This document shows positions 1 to 6,938 of a DNA stretch of 14,522 nt, piece by piece. Each line of letters opens with the position of its first letter. Positions within the stretch are counted from its first letter, which is position 1. Made by a program: the position numbers and the translations under genes. Source of the stretch: Calditrichota bacterium (GTDB lineage: Bacteria; Zixibacteria; MSB-5A5; GN15; FEB-12); the NCBI GenBank assembly GCA_030641085.1, contig DAOWIC010000341.1:1-14522 (forward strand), given 5' to 3'. The notes beneath the pieces are model-generated. The model was not told the origin of the DNA and made no database searches. It worked only from the letters and a program-made list of their open reading frames with translations.

Positions 1-223
1 AAAGCGATTACCGTTCGCGGCAGACGTCCCCGTCTGCCGTGATGTCGAAACCCTTGCGGTTTCGACACCGTGTCAGGACCTCCACCGCTTCGCGCCGGAC
101 CTTGCGGCAAGGGTCCTGACCTACTCGGCTGACGCCCACAACCATCAAATGCACGGCAAGGACATGATAAATCATGTCCCTACGACATGGGAAGCCAAAC
201 CCTGGGAACAAAAAAAGCGATTA
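1..223. repeat. Multi-hairpin intergenic element flanked by a 10-base direct repeat
   Basis: Non-coding stretch holding at least four perfect inverted repeats in about 180 bases. Arms lie at 18-26/31-39 (9 bp, loop TCCC), 43-52/58-67 (10 bp, loop CTTGC), 72-80/112-120 (9 bp, with an inner 6 bp stem 100-105/107-112) and 160-167/172-179 (8 bp, loop TAAA). The word CTTGCGG occurs in both the second and third hairpins. AAAGCGATTA occurs at 1-10 and again at 214-223, bracketing the array like a target-site duplication or a repeat-unit boundary. The left copy sits on the window edge, so the element could extend further. A 67-codon minus-strand frame runs through it but looks like no protein. This is most likely a dispersed REP/MITE-like element; the dispersal is inference. 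Confidence 0.7.
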
Positions 224-231
224 TACCAGCC

Positions 232-260
232 TTGACATGGCCTGCTAAAAAGAGGATTAT
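232..260 (+). promoter_or_regulatory. Putative sigma-70-type promoter for the SbcC-like gene
   Basis: A perfect -35 box TTGACA at 232-237 is followed after 17 bases by GATTAT at 255-260, which matches 4 of 6 positions of TATAAT. Transcription would start near 266-268, only about five bases before the ATG at 272. The purine-rich AGAGGA at 251-256 would then lie inside the promoter and not act as a ribosome binding site, implying an almost leaderless message. Predicted from sequence only. Confidence 0.4.
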
Positions 261-271
261 TCGCTTTATAT

Positions 272-2680
272 ATGCGTTTGATATCACTTGAAATAACCAA
301 CTTCAGAGTCATCAAACAGGCTCGACTCAATTTCCCGGATAAGGTGATCGGGATAATCGGGAGAAACGGCTCCGGTAAGTCGTCGATTATCGAGGCGATT
401 TCGTGGGCGCTTTACGGCAACCAGGCGGCCCGAACCGGACGTGACGAGATCAAGGCGAGCTACGCCGGGGCCTCCGAAAACTGCGAGGTAGCGCTGGAGT
501 TCTCGGTCAACGATGAGCAATACCGGGTGGTGCGGCGTCTGGTCGGGCGCAATCAACAGGCCGAGGCACAGCTATGGCGGGGCGACGCACCGGAATCGGT
601 CGGTGTCAATGAAACAAACCGCTATACGGCCGAGTTGCTCGGGCTGGACTGGCGCGGTTTTCTCAGCTCGTTTCTGGCCCGCCAGCAGGAGTTGAACGCC
701 CTGTCCGATCTGCAGCCGTCAAAACGGCGGGACCATATCGCGGGCATGCTCGGTATCGAACGTCTGGACAAGGCGATCGGGCGGGTCAAAGACGACAGCC
801 GTCTGAGCGCGGCCCGGGTCGATGTGCTGGACCGTCAACTCTCCGACAGGCAGTTGGTCGAAAGGTCTGTCGCCGAACTGACCGACAAACTGGGCGTGCT
901 CCGGGCCCCGCTCGACCGGTTGGAGCAAGTGTTCAAAGATGTGCAGAAGAAATTCACCGAGTTGACCGAGGCGTACCGTCAGGCCCAGCAGAAAGAAGCA
1001 CGCTGGCGCGAATCGAGGGTTCGGATCGAGGCCGAGAGTAAGAGCCTCGCTGCACAGCAGGCCCGACTTGAGACGCTTCGCAAAGAGAGCGCCGATCTCG
1101 ATCAGGCCCGCTCGGAGAGGGACAGCCTGACAGAGCCGCTGCAGCGGTTGCCCGTTGTCAGGAAGGAACTGGACGAACTCAACCGGCGCAAGGCGGAGGC
1201 GGCCCTTCGAGAAGAGTTGAACGGACAGCGTGAGCGGTTGAACAGAGAAGCGGGAACGATTTCGACAAAGCTCGCCGAGTCGGATAAGCAGCGGCGCGAG
1301 ATTGCCGACGAACTGGGTGGTATCCCGGACGATATCGATGATCAGGTCGAGGCAACCCGAGAGCAACTCGAACAGGCGCGCGAAGAATACAGCCATCTGA
1401 GCGCGGAGATCAAATCAAAAGAACGCGAGCGGGCGAAGCTCGAGGATCAGATATCGTCTATCGCCGAGTTTGGCCCGGAATCGGTTTGCGACCGCTGCCT
1501 GCGCCCGCTGGGTGATGACCTTGAGTCGATCCGGCAGCACTTCGGGCAGGAACTGGATCAACTGCGGGGCGATATCGCCGACCTATCCGCCGGGCAGGCG
1601 CGGCTGAAAGAGTCCGGGGCGGAGTCAAAAAGGCGCTTCGAGAAATCACAGCAGCAGAGCCAGGCCGCCTACAAGCTGAAGCTGAAAATAAAAGGGCTGG
1701 ATGAAAGCGACGCCGATCTCAAGGGACGCGCGGAGGATTGTCGGCGGCGTTTGAAGCAGGTCGAAGATCAGTTAAGCAAAATACCGTCGGAGAGTTTCGA
1801 TCCGGCCGCTATGGCTAAACTTACCGATGAGTTGGCGACGCTCGATTCGAAGCAGCAACGATACAATCAGCTTGAGGGAAGTCTGGTTCGGCAGCCACAG
1901 GTGATCCGCGAGATAGACGAGTGCGGGGCCAGGATCGAAGAAATCAGAGCGGCCGTTTCATCGTTGCACGATGAACTGGCTGAACTCAGGTTTGACGAGA
2001 AAGAGTACGCCGAGCTTGGGGCGGCCTTCGCCGAGGGGCAGAAACAGGTTGAAGTCGAGCGGGAGGAATTTCTCCGGGCCACCAGAGAGAAAGAGCTTGC
2101 CGAGAAGGAACTGGATGAAAAACTGAAGCGGCTGAAGGGGTTTGATAAGACCGCGGCTGAACTGGAAGAACACCGATCCGCTCATTATTATGGCGAGAAA
2201 TTAAGCGGACTTTTAGCCGAGTACCGCAAGGACCTGATCGCGTCCATCAGGCCGTCGCTGGCCGAGATTTCCAGCCGTCTTATCGCCGAGATGACCGACG
2301 ACCAGTACAGCCTGGTCGATCTCGACGAGAAATACAACCTGCGGGTGATGGACAGCGGCGAGTACTTCGGGGTGGAACGATTCTCCGGTGGGGAGAAAGA
2401 TCTGGCCAATCTCTGTCTGCGGATGGCGATTTCGCTGGCGCTGACCGAGTCGGCCGGTTTACAGCGGTCGTTCGTAATTCTCGATGAGGTGTTCGGATCG
2501 CAGGATGTCCAGCGCAAGGAGCTTATCCTGAAGGCGCTGGCCAATCTCAAGAGTCGATTCCCGCAGATATTGCTCGTGACTCATGTCGAGGATATCAAGG
2601 ACGGGGTAGAAGAGTTGATCATGGTTGAATCGACTGGCGCCGGCTGGTCGGAGGTAAAGGTCGATGGGGAGAAAATCTAA
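272..2680 (+). CDS. sbcC: Rad50/SbcC-type SMC-like ATPase with zinc hook
   Basis: ATP-driven DNA-end-processing subunit of the SbcCD (Rad50-Mre11) type, which in characterised members opens hairpins and trims double-strand breaks together with the SbcD/Mre11 nuclease in the cytoplasm. The 802 residues show the full split ABC ATPase: N-terminal MRLISLEITNFR start, Walker A GRNGSGKS (30-37), Q-loop Q138/Q139, long charged coiled coils (about 190-400 and 415-650), a CxxC zinc hook (C406, C409), signature FSGGE (704-708), Walker B VILDE (735-739) and H-loop H771. It is shorter than the roughly 1050-residue E. coli SbcC and nearer archaeal Rad50 in size. No SbcD/Mre11 gene lies downstream; one could lie upstream of the window, beyond the repeat element. 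The start is the only sensible ATG, but its AGAGGA is 15 bases away. The family call is firm; the symbol assumes an SbcD partner exists. Confidence 0.9.
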   Translation: MRLISLEITNFRVIKQARLNFPDKVIGIIGRNGSGKSSIIEAISWALYGNQAARTGRDEIKASYAGASENCEVALEFSVNDEQYRVVRRLVGRNQQAEAQLWRGDAPESVGVNETNRYTAELLGLDWRGFLSSFLARQQELNALSDLQPSKRRDHIAGMLGIERLDKAIGRVKDDSRLSAARVDVLDRQLSDRQLVERSVAELTDKLGVLRAPLDRLEQVFKDVQKKFTELTEAYRQAQQKEARWRESRVRIEAESKSLAAQQARLETLRKESADLDQARSERDSLTEPLQRLPVVRKELDELNRRKAEAALREELNGQRERLNREAGTISTKLAESDKQRREIADELGGIPDDIDDQVEATREQLEQAREEYSHLSAEIKSKERERAKLEDQISSIAEFGPESVCDRCLRPLGDDLESIRQHFGQELDQLRGDIADLSAGQARLKESGAESKRRFEKSQQQSQAAYKLKLKIKGLDESDADLKGRAEDCRRRLKQVEDQLSKIPSESFDPAAMAKLTDELATLDSKQQRYNQLEGSLVRQPQVIREIDECGARIEEIRAAVSSLHDELAELRFDEKEYAELGAAFAEGQKQVEVEREEFLRATREKELAEKELDEKLKRLKGFDKTAAELEEHRSAHYYGEKLSGLLAEYRKDLIASIRPSLAEISSRLIAEMTDDQYSLVDLDEKYNLRVMDSGEYFGVERFSGGEKDLANLCLRMAISLALTESAGLQRSFVILDEVFGSQDVQRKELILKALANLKSRFPQILLVTHVEDIKDGVEELIMVESTGAGWSEVKVDGEKI

Positions 2681-3329
2681 GCGGAGCGGGCGACGGTCGG
2701 CGATTAGATGGATAATCATCGCCGTTCTGGTGATCCTGATCCTGACGGTACGGTTGGTCGAGGAGATCGGGCCGGAACGAAGTCCGTCGGATCGGTTTGT
2801 TGTCAGCAAGGTAATTGACGGCGACACGGTTGAGCTTCTGGGCGGGGACCGCCTGCGATTGCTGTCAATCGACACGCCGGAGCGAGATGATCCCTTGTAT
2901 GACGAAGCGCGCGAGCTTCTGACCGGTTTGGCGCTGGGCAAGACGGCCGATATTCGGTTTGCCAATCGGCGGCGGGACCGTTACGGTCGTCTGCTGGGGT
3001 ATCTGTATGTCGACAGCCTCTTTGTCAATCAGATCATCCTCGAAAACGGGCTCGGATATTTGTACCTGTTCAAGGATACCGATTTAGACCGTGAGGAAAC
3101 CTCGCAGCTTCTGGCGGCTCAACGTCGGGCGATTGACCGGAAGGTTGGGCTGTGGGCGTTGCCGCGGGAGGCGGAGGAGTATTACCTTGCCTTGCCCAAT
3201 TCATTTAGGATGCACCGGCCCGGCTGCGCCTCACTGAGACCGTCGGACAAAAGCCGATGCCGGCGTTTTTCCACCCGCGAGGAGGGCATGTACGAGGGAC
3301 TGTCGCCCTGCCGCAACTGCTGTCCATAA
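2664..3329 (+). CDS. Membrane-anchored staphylococcal-nuclease-like protein with Cys-rich C-terminal tail
   Basis: Probable Ca-dependent sugar-nonspecific nuclease of the thermonuclease family, anchored in the inner membrane with its catalytic domain outside the cytoplasm. A basic N-terminus (residues 2-15) precedes a hydrophobic helix (about 16-30). The SNase domain (about 45-165) has VIDGDT (D52, D54), R65, the SIDTPE motif (D70, E73) and DRYGR (R109), matching Staphylococcus nuclease D21, R35, D40, E43 and R87, so it should be active. The tail (181-221) has HRPGC (H184, C188), C199, then PCRNC (C216, C219), resembling the Ada-type metal-binding module that often follows such domains. The ATG lies inside the end of sbcC with a 17-base overlap and has its own GGAGG (2650-2654) nine bases upstream, so the two are transcribed together. 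External topology argues against direct work with SbcC; degrading extracellular or incoming DNA is the simpler guess. Confidence 0.88.
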   Translation: MGRKSKRSGRRSAIRWIIIAVLVILILTVRLVEEIGPERSPSDRFVVSKVIDGDTVELLGGDRLRLLSIDTPERDDPLYDEARELLTGLALGKTADIRFANRRRDRYGRLLGYLYVDSLFVNQIILENGLGYLYLFKDTDLDREETSQLLAAQRRAIDRKVGLWALPREAEEYYLALPNSFRMHRPGCASLRPSDKSRCRRFSTREEGMYEGLSPCRNCCP

Positions 3330-3395
3330 TTAAGACGATCTGTTTGTTGCTTTTCCTGACGATAATCGACATAGTTAATTGTATAAGAATATGAG

Positions 3396-4055
3396 ATGAT
3401 GATTGAGTCTATGAAAACAACGTTTCTGTCATTGGCGTTTTTGCTGGTTATGCTCTGTGGTTCCGGCAATGGCCAGACCCACGCGCAGAGCTTCAAGCAA
3501 TTAACCACGCCTCCGGCCGATTCGGCCGACGCCGAGCGGGTGCGGATCTGGTTTGAAGTCGACCAGCGCGGCAGCAGCCGGGTACGGGTCAATATCAGCG
3601 AAGGCAATCGGCGTGTTATTCGCCACCTCGCCGAGGTGCGGCTCTCCAAGGGGTATTATAATATCTACTGGGACAAGAAGGATGACGACGGGCAGTTTGT
3701 TAGGCCGGGAAGGTATTTCTACGATCTGACAATCGGCCCCAAACAGATTCGCAAGACGCTGACCGCCGAGTACATACCGGGGGAACGGGAATGCCGGCTG
3801 TTTGTGGGCGAGAAAAAGACCCGACCGAGCATCCGGTTCGATCTGCTGGCCGACTCGCTGCCGGTCTCGCTGGAGATTCAGAGCCGGCGGGGTAAACAGG
3901 TGCTGGTTCCGTTCACCGACTCGCTGATGCATACCGGCCGTTACGAATATGTTTGGGAGCCGGCGGAGGGCATTAGTTACAGCCAGTATATTTTCCGCCT
4001 GCAAGTAAAAGATTTTATCCATGAAGCGGCGGTATCGTACCAATGGAAAGACTGA
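3396..4055 (+). CDS. Secreted protein with two FlgD-type Ig-like modules
   Basis: Exported protein of unknown role. A hydrophobic leader (residues 6-24) and a possible signal peptidase I site after THA (about 30) indicate export; the LCG there does not make a good lipobox. Two beta-rich modules follow. The first, about 62-112, runs from VRVNIS through IYWDKKDDDGQFVRPGRY to FYDLTI and is a textbook FlgD-type Ig-like fold. The second, about 145-205, has the same plan, with VSLEIQS, then YVWEPAEG and YIFRLQV. Such modules occur in cell-surface and extracellular proteins of many environmental bacteria. The start could be 3396, 3399 or 3411; only 3411 gives the compact MKTTFLSL leader, and none has a clear ribosome binding site. 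TATAAG at 3382-3387 could be a -10 box. The next gene overlaps its end by 13 bases, so the two probably form a unit. The fold call is good; the function is unknown. Confidence 0.75.
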   Translation: MMIESMKTTFLSLAFLLVMLCGSGNGQTHAQSFKQLTTPPADSADAERVRIWFEVDQRGSSRVRVNISEGNRRVIRHLAEVRLSKGYYNIYWDKKDDDGQFVRPGRYFYDLTIGPKQIRKTLTAEYIPGERECRLFVGEKKTRPSIRFDLLADSLPVSLEIQSRRGKQVLVPFTDSLMHTGRYEYVWEPAEGISYSQYIFRLQVKDFIHEAAVSYQWKD

Positions 4056-4516
4056 CGCTGAAAACAGTCATATCGGTCTTTGTGCTGACAGCGGTCATCG
4101 CGGGTTGCGGCAAACGGCAGCAGATTCGCTACGATCAGCCGGAACTGCCCCAGCCCGGGTACTGGGAGACCGCCTGGGTCGATCCGGAGATAATCATCTC
4201 CGAGGACTGGTTCTCATTGATCCGGGCCGGCCGGGTTGATTCGTTCTATGTCGACAAACCGGGCGATGTTTTTGAAAAGGTCGTTCCGTCGCTCACTTTC
4301 AAAATTACCGACGACAGTTGTTTTACCTCTATTAATCTTGTCACGGAACGTCACGAGACGATCCGTCCGATTCTGGCCAGAGTTCTCTATCGGGGCGATT
4401 ATAAATCGACGATTGATATCGATCGTCTCGGGGTGCCTCCGGCTCCGGCCGGTGGTTACTATCTCAAGGTTGACTTTTGCGGTCAGTCGGCCGTCAAAAG
4501 GGTTGTCTATCAATAG
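4043..4516 (+). CDS. Lipoprotein ending in a FlgD-Ig-like module
   Basis: Predicted lipoprotein of 157 residues. The N-terminus has a basic start, a hydrophobic core (8-20) and the lipobox IAGC with C22 as the lipidated cysteine. There is no Asp at +2, so by the E. coli rule it would go to the outer membrane. Residues about 40-90 are not recognised. Residues about 94-157 (FTSINLVTERHE, then GGYYLKVDF, then VKRVVY) have the strand pattern of a FlgD-type Ig-like module like those in the preceding protein. It overlaps the upstream gene by 13 bases in another frame, with only a weak purine stretch before the ATG, which suggests translational coupling. Together the two could be a secreted protein and its membrane-tethered partner. 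No database family is claimed. Confidence 0.72.
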   Translation: MERLTLKTVISVFVLTAVIAGCGKRQQIRYDQPELPQPGYWETAWVDPEIIISEDWFSLIRAGRVDSFYVDKPGDVFEKVVPSLTFKITDDSCFTSINLVTERHETIRPILARVLYRGDYKSTIDIDRLGVPPAPAGGYYLKVDFCGQSAVKRVVYQ

Positions 4517-4527
4517 GATCTCCTCAG

Positions 4528-4548
4528 GCAATAATGTCTAATTATTGC
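4528..4548 (+). terminator. Perfect 8-bp hairpin just after the lipoprotein gene
   Basis: GCAATAAT (4528-4535) and ATTATTGC (4541-4548) form a perfect stem with a GTCTA loop, starting 12 bases after the stop codon. No T-tract follows, so it is a poor intrinsic terminator. It could instead protect the message end or be an operator upstream of the response regulator. Confidence 0.35.
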
Positions 4549-4597
4549 GCAGGCTATCGCCTTTAATCTCTTGTGGTTCAGCCGATAAAATGAAAGA

Positions 4598-4622
4598 ACC
4601 GACACTATCCCTAAATGTCGGT
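4598..4622 (+). promoter_or_regulatory. Inverted repeat in the leader of the response regulator gene
   Basis: ACCGACA (4598-4604) and TGTCGGT (4616-4622) are exact inverted copies around an 11-base loop, 35 bases before the ATG of the NtrC-type regulator. This spacing and symmetry fit either an autoregulatory operator or an RNA hairpin in the leader. No convincing -24/-12 or -35/-10 promoter was found in 4517-4657. Confidence 0.35.
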
Positions 4623-4657
4623 CAGGAAGGCAAAAATGGGAATCCACAGGAGTTAAA

Positions 4658-6037
4658 ATGCCGAACATCCTCGTTGTAGATGACAAAGATTCGATGCGCA
4701 ATATGCTGACCGCTACCCTTGAGGAAGAGGGCCATCGTGTTGACGCCGCCGCCGACGGTAGTATGGCGATCGACCTTGTTCGGAACAAGTGCTATGACCT
4801 GGTATTGACCGATCTGAAAATGCCGGATGTAGACGGGCTGCAGGTACTATCCGAGGTCAAGGAGATGGATACCGATACCTCGGTGATTCTGATGACCGCC
4901 TTCGGGACAATCGAAGATGCTGTCGCGGCGATGAAGCTGGGCGCATTTGATTTTATAACCAAGCCGTTCGATACCGAACACCTCTGCGTGCTGGTCAACC
5001 GGGCGCTGGAAAACCGGCGTATGCTGGCGGAAAACACGCTGTTGCGTGAGGAGCTGTTCTCCGGGTCCGGTCTGGGCGATATCATCGGCAAGAACGAAAA
5101 GATGATCGAAATCGGCAACTTGATTCGCAAGGTCGCCGGTTCCGATGCTTCGGTTTTACTGCAGGGCGAATCGGGCACCGGTAAAGAGCTGTTCGCCCGG
5201 GCGATTCATAATCTGTCGCCGCGTAACGAAAAACCGTATATCGCCATCAACTGCGCCGCCATTCCGGGAGAGCTTCTGGAAAACGAATTGTTCGGCTCGG
5301 AAAAGGGCGCTTTCACCGGAGCGCACGCGCGCAAGATGGGTAAATTCGAGATCGCCAATACCGGCACGATCTTCCTGGACGAAATCGGCGATATGGATAT
5401 TTCGCTGCAGGCGAAGCTCCTGCGAGTGCTGCAGCAGAAGAATTTCGAGCGGCTCGGCGGGACCAAGACGGTTGATGTCGATGTGCGCGTTATCGCCGCT
5501 ACCAACATGGACCTCAATGACCTGATCAGGACGAAGCGGTTCCGCGAAGACCTGTATTACCGCCTGTCGGTTTTCCCGATAGCGATACCGCCGCTGCGGG
5601 ATCGCCCGGACGATGTCAAGGAGCTGGCCGAGTACTTCATCGACAAGTACTGCCGGGAGATGCGCAAGACAACCCGTTCGCTGTCACGTGAGGCCACGCG
5701 CCTCTTGGAGAAATACCACTGGCCGGGCAATGTCCGCGAGCTGGAGAACACGATTGAGCGGTCGATCATTCTGGCCGAGGGTAAAAAGATCACGCCGGAC
5801 CATCTGGCGATCCGTCTGCAGCGGACCGATGAGATCCAGTTGCGCGAGGGAGCCGGGCTAAAAGAGATCGGCGCCTATGCCCAGATGAAGGCGGAGAAAG
5901 GCGCGATTATCCGGATCCTCAAACAGGTCCGCAACAACAAGCGCAAGGCATCGAAGATCCTCAAGATCGACTACACCACTTTGTTTGACAAAATCAAGAA
6001 ATACGAGATCGACAAGGCGATGCACGAATCGTCCTGA
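4658..6037 (+). CDS. NtrC-family sigma-54-dependent response regulator
   Basis: Cytoplasmic transcription activator that, when phosphorylated, remodels sigma-54 RNA polymerase at -24/-12 promoters. Receiver domain 1-120 has the acidic pair D8/D9, phospho-acceptor D52 in LVLTDLKMP, T80 and K102. The central AAA+ domain (about 142-380) has Walker A GESGTGKE (170-177), the sigma-54 contact loop GAFTGA (217-222), Walker B FLDEIG (239-244) and the HWPGNVREL motif (354-362). The C-terminal Fis-type helix-turn-helix is at about 417-452 (NNKRKASKILKIDYTTLFDKI). All key residues are intact and the 459-residue length is normal. AGGAG (4648-4652) sits five bases before the ATG. No histidine kinase is adjacent, so it is an orphan here and its signal and targets cannot be inferred. 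It ends at a strong terminator and looks monocistronic. Confidence 0.95.
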   Translation: MPNILVVDDKDSMRNMLTATLEEEGHRVDAAADGSMAIDLVRNKCYDLVLTDLKMPDVDGLQVLSEVKEMDTDTSVILMTAFGTIEDAVAAMKLGAFDFITKPFDTEHLCVLVNRALENRRMLAENTLLREELFSGSGLGDIIGKNEKMIEIGNLIRKVAGSDASVLLQGESGTGKELFARAIHNLSPRNEKPYIAINCAAIPGELLENELFGSEKGAFTGAHARKMGKFEIANTGTIFLDEIGDMDISLQAKLLRVLQQKNFERLGGTKTVDVDVRVIAATNMDLNDLIRTKRFREDLYYRLSVFPIAIPPLRDRPDDVKELAEYFIDKYCREMRKTTRSLSREATRLLEKYHWPGNVRELENTIERSIILAEGKKITPDHLAIRLQRTDEIQLREGAGLKEIGAYAQMKAEKGAIIRILKQVRNNKRKASKILKIDYTTLFDKIKKYEIDKAMHESS

Positions 6038-6070
6038 CGCTCTCGATTACTTATATATATCTGCAGCAGC

Positions 6071-6102
6071 AAGCCGCCCGAATCGATTCGGGCGGCTTTT
6101 TG
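6071..6102 (+). terminator. Intrinsic terminator of the response regulator gene
   Basis: A perfect 28-base palindrome with arms 6071-6084 and 6085-6098, folding into a GC-rich stem with a TCGA loop, is followed by T residues to 6102. It begins 33 bases after the stop codon. The A residues on the left give only a weak signal for the opposite direction. Confidence 0.93.
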
Positions 6103-6170
6103 TCTATAGGCGAAAAGGTTAATCCCTTGCCAATCAAGGATCGATAGGTGCGAACGACGACAATTTCCTG

Positions 6171-6200
6171 TTGACAAGCGGCTGTAAATCGCTAACTTTT
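6171..6200 (+). promoter_or_regulatory. Putative promoter for the HNH endonuclease gene
   Basis: TTGACA at 6171-6176 is followed after 16 bases by TAACTT (6193-6198), a weak match to TATAAT. The same site also reads as TTG, 19 bases, then TAACTTTT, close to the TTG/TAnnTTTG promoter described for Bacteroidetes. The leader to 6311 would be about 105 bases and contains a 6-bp inverted repeat (6211-6216/6228-6233). Confidence 0.4.
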
Positions 6201-6310
6201 CTCATTAATGCGACGGCCCGCTCGGACCCGTCGATCCAGCGATGTCGTCCGGGACCGGCCCGTCAACCGCCAGAACAACCCGCCCCTTGTATAATGGTTA
6301 TGAGGATGGG

Positions 6311-6850
6311 ATGACAGGTACCGTGATTAACAGAAGCGTTCTGATGCTCAATCAGAACTACGAGCCGCTGACAATATGTACCGCGCGGCGAGCGTTTCTG
6401 CTGATGTTCCAGGGCAAAGCGGAAATGATCGAGACCGCCGACGGCCTCAAGATACATACTGTCAGCCGAAGCTACCCGTTGCCGTCGGTGGTGAGGCTGT
6501 GGAAATTCCGCAAGGTACCCTACAAGCGGATCATGCTCACGCGCAAGAACGTGCTTACCCGCGACGACAATCGCTGCCAGTACTGCGGCACTATGCGGGG
6601 GCCGATGACGGTGGACCATGTCGTCCCCAAAACGATGGGCGGAATGGACCACTGGGAGAACCTGGTCTGCTCCTGCGGTCGCTGCAACAATAGGAAGGGG
6701 GATAGGACCCTGGAACAATCGGGGCTGAAACTGCGTCGCAAGCCGACCCGACCGACATATATCACGTTTATTCAGCGCAACAACGAAATCTCGGCGGAGT
6801 GGAAACCGTACCTCTTTATGGACTCCTCCAACGGCGGCCAAACGACCTGA
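6311..6850 (+). CDS. Stand-alone HNH endonuclease family protein
   Basis: Small HNH nuclease-fold protein of the widespread family that begins VLxLNxxYEPL and has a central zinc-bound HNH motif; its cellular substrate is not established. Counting from the start chosen here (179 residues), VLMLNQNYEPL is at 10-20, CQYC at 89-92, DHVVPK with D102/H103 at 102-107, WEN ending at N117, and CGRCNNRKG at 122-130. The four cysteines C89, C92, C122 and C125 should bind structural zinc, and H103, N117 and N126/N127 form the HNH site. The open frame reaches back to an ATG at 6242, but that one has no ribosome binding site and adds 23 low-complexity residues. The ATG at 6311 has GAGG (6302-6305) five bases upstream and matches where homologues begin. 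It appears monocistronic and is not beside a methylase or other restriction gene, so a restriction role is not supported. Confidence 0.9.
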   Translation: MTGTVINRSVLMLNQNYEPLTICTARRAFLLMFQGKAEMIETADGLKIHTVSRSYPLPSVVRLWKFRKVPYKRIMLTRKNVLTRDDNRCQYCGTMRGPMTVDHVVPKTMGGMDHWENLVCSCGRCNNRKGDRTLEQSGLKLRRKPTRPTYITFIQRNNEISAEWKPYLFMDSSNGGQTT

Positions 6851-6864
6851 TCGGCCGCCACAAG

Positions 6865-6885
6865 CCCCGTTTCGGGGATTTTTTT
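6865..6885 (+). terminator. Intrinsic terminator after the HNH gene
   Basis: CCCCG (6865-6869) and CGGGG (6873-6877) pair around a TTT loop, followed by a run of seven T residues (6879-6885). The stem is short but all G-C, and it begins 14 bases after the stop codon. Confidence 0.85.
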
Positions 6886-6888
6886 ATA

Positions 6889-6917
6889 TTGATTTAAACC
6901 ACGCTTGAACGTACTAT
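6889..6917 (+). promoter_or_regulatory. Putative promoter for the trpS-scpA-scpB operon
   Basis: TTGATT (6889-6894) and TACTAT (6912-6917) are 17 bases apart, each matching 4 of 6 consensus positions. The -10 region and what follows resemble the sbcC promoter: both share TATTCG, then TTTA. Transcription would start near 6924, leaving a 15-base leader to the ATG at 6939. Confidence 0.35.
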
Positions 6918-6938
6918 TCGGTTTACAGTTGGACAGGT

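Noticed and set aside
8..211. 67-codon open frame on the minus strand
   Set aside because: It runs through the hairpin array, so its codons are dictated by the inverted repeats. It has no ribosome binding site I could see and resembles no protein family.
719..1396. 225-codon open frame on the minus strand inside sbcC
   Set aside because: It is a by-product of the GC-rich coiled-coil region of the plus-strand gene, whose motifs run straight through it.
4527..4548. Possible -24/-12 sigma-54 promoter (GGCA followed by TTGC) before the response regulator
   Set aside because: The GG and GC elements are 18 bases apart, not the required 10; the bases belong to a hairpin.
6242..6310. Longer N-terminus for the HNH protein starting at the ATG at 6242
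   Set aside because: No ribosome binding site precedes it and the extra 23 residues do not fit the family start, whereas the ATG at 6311 has GAGG at the right distance.
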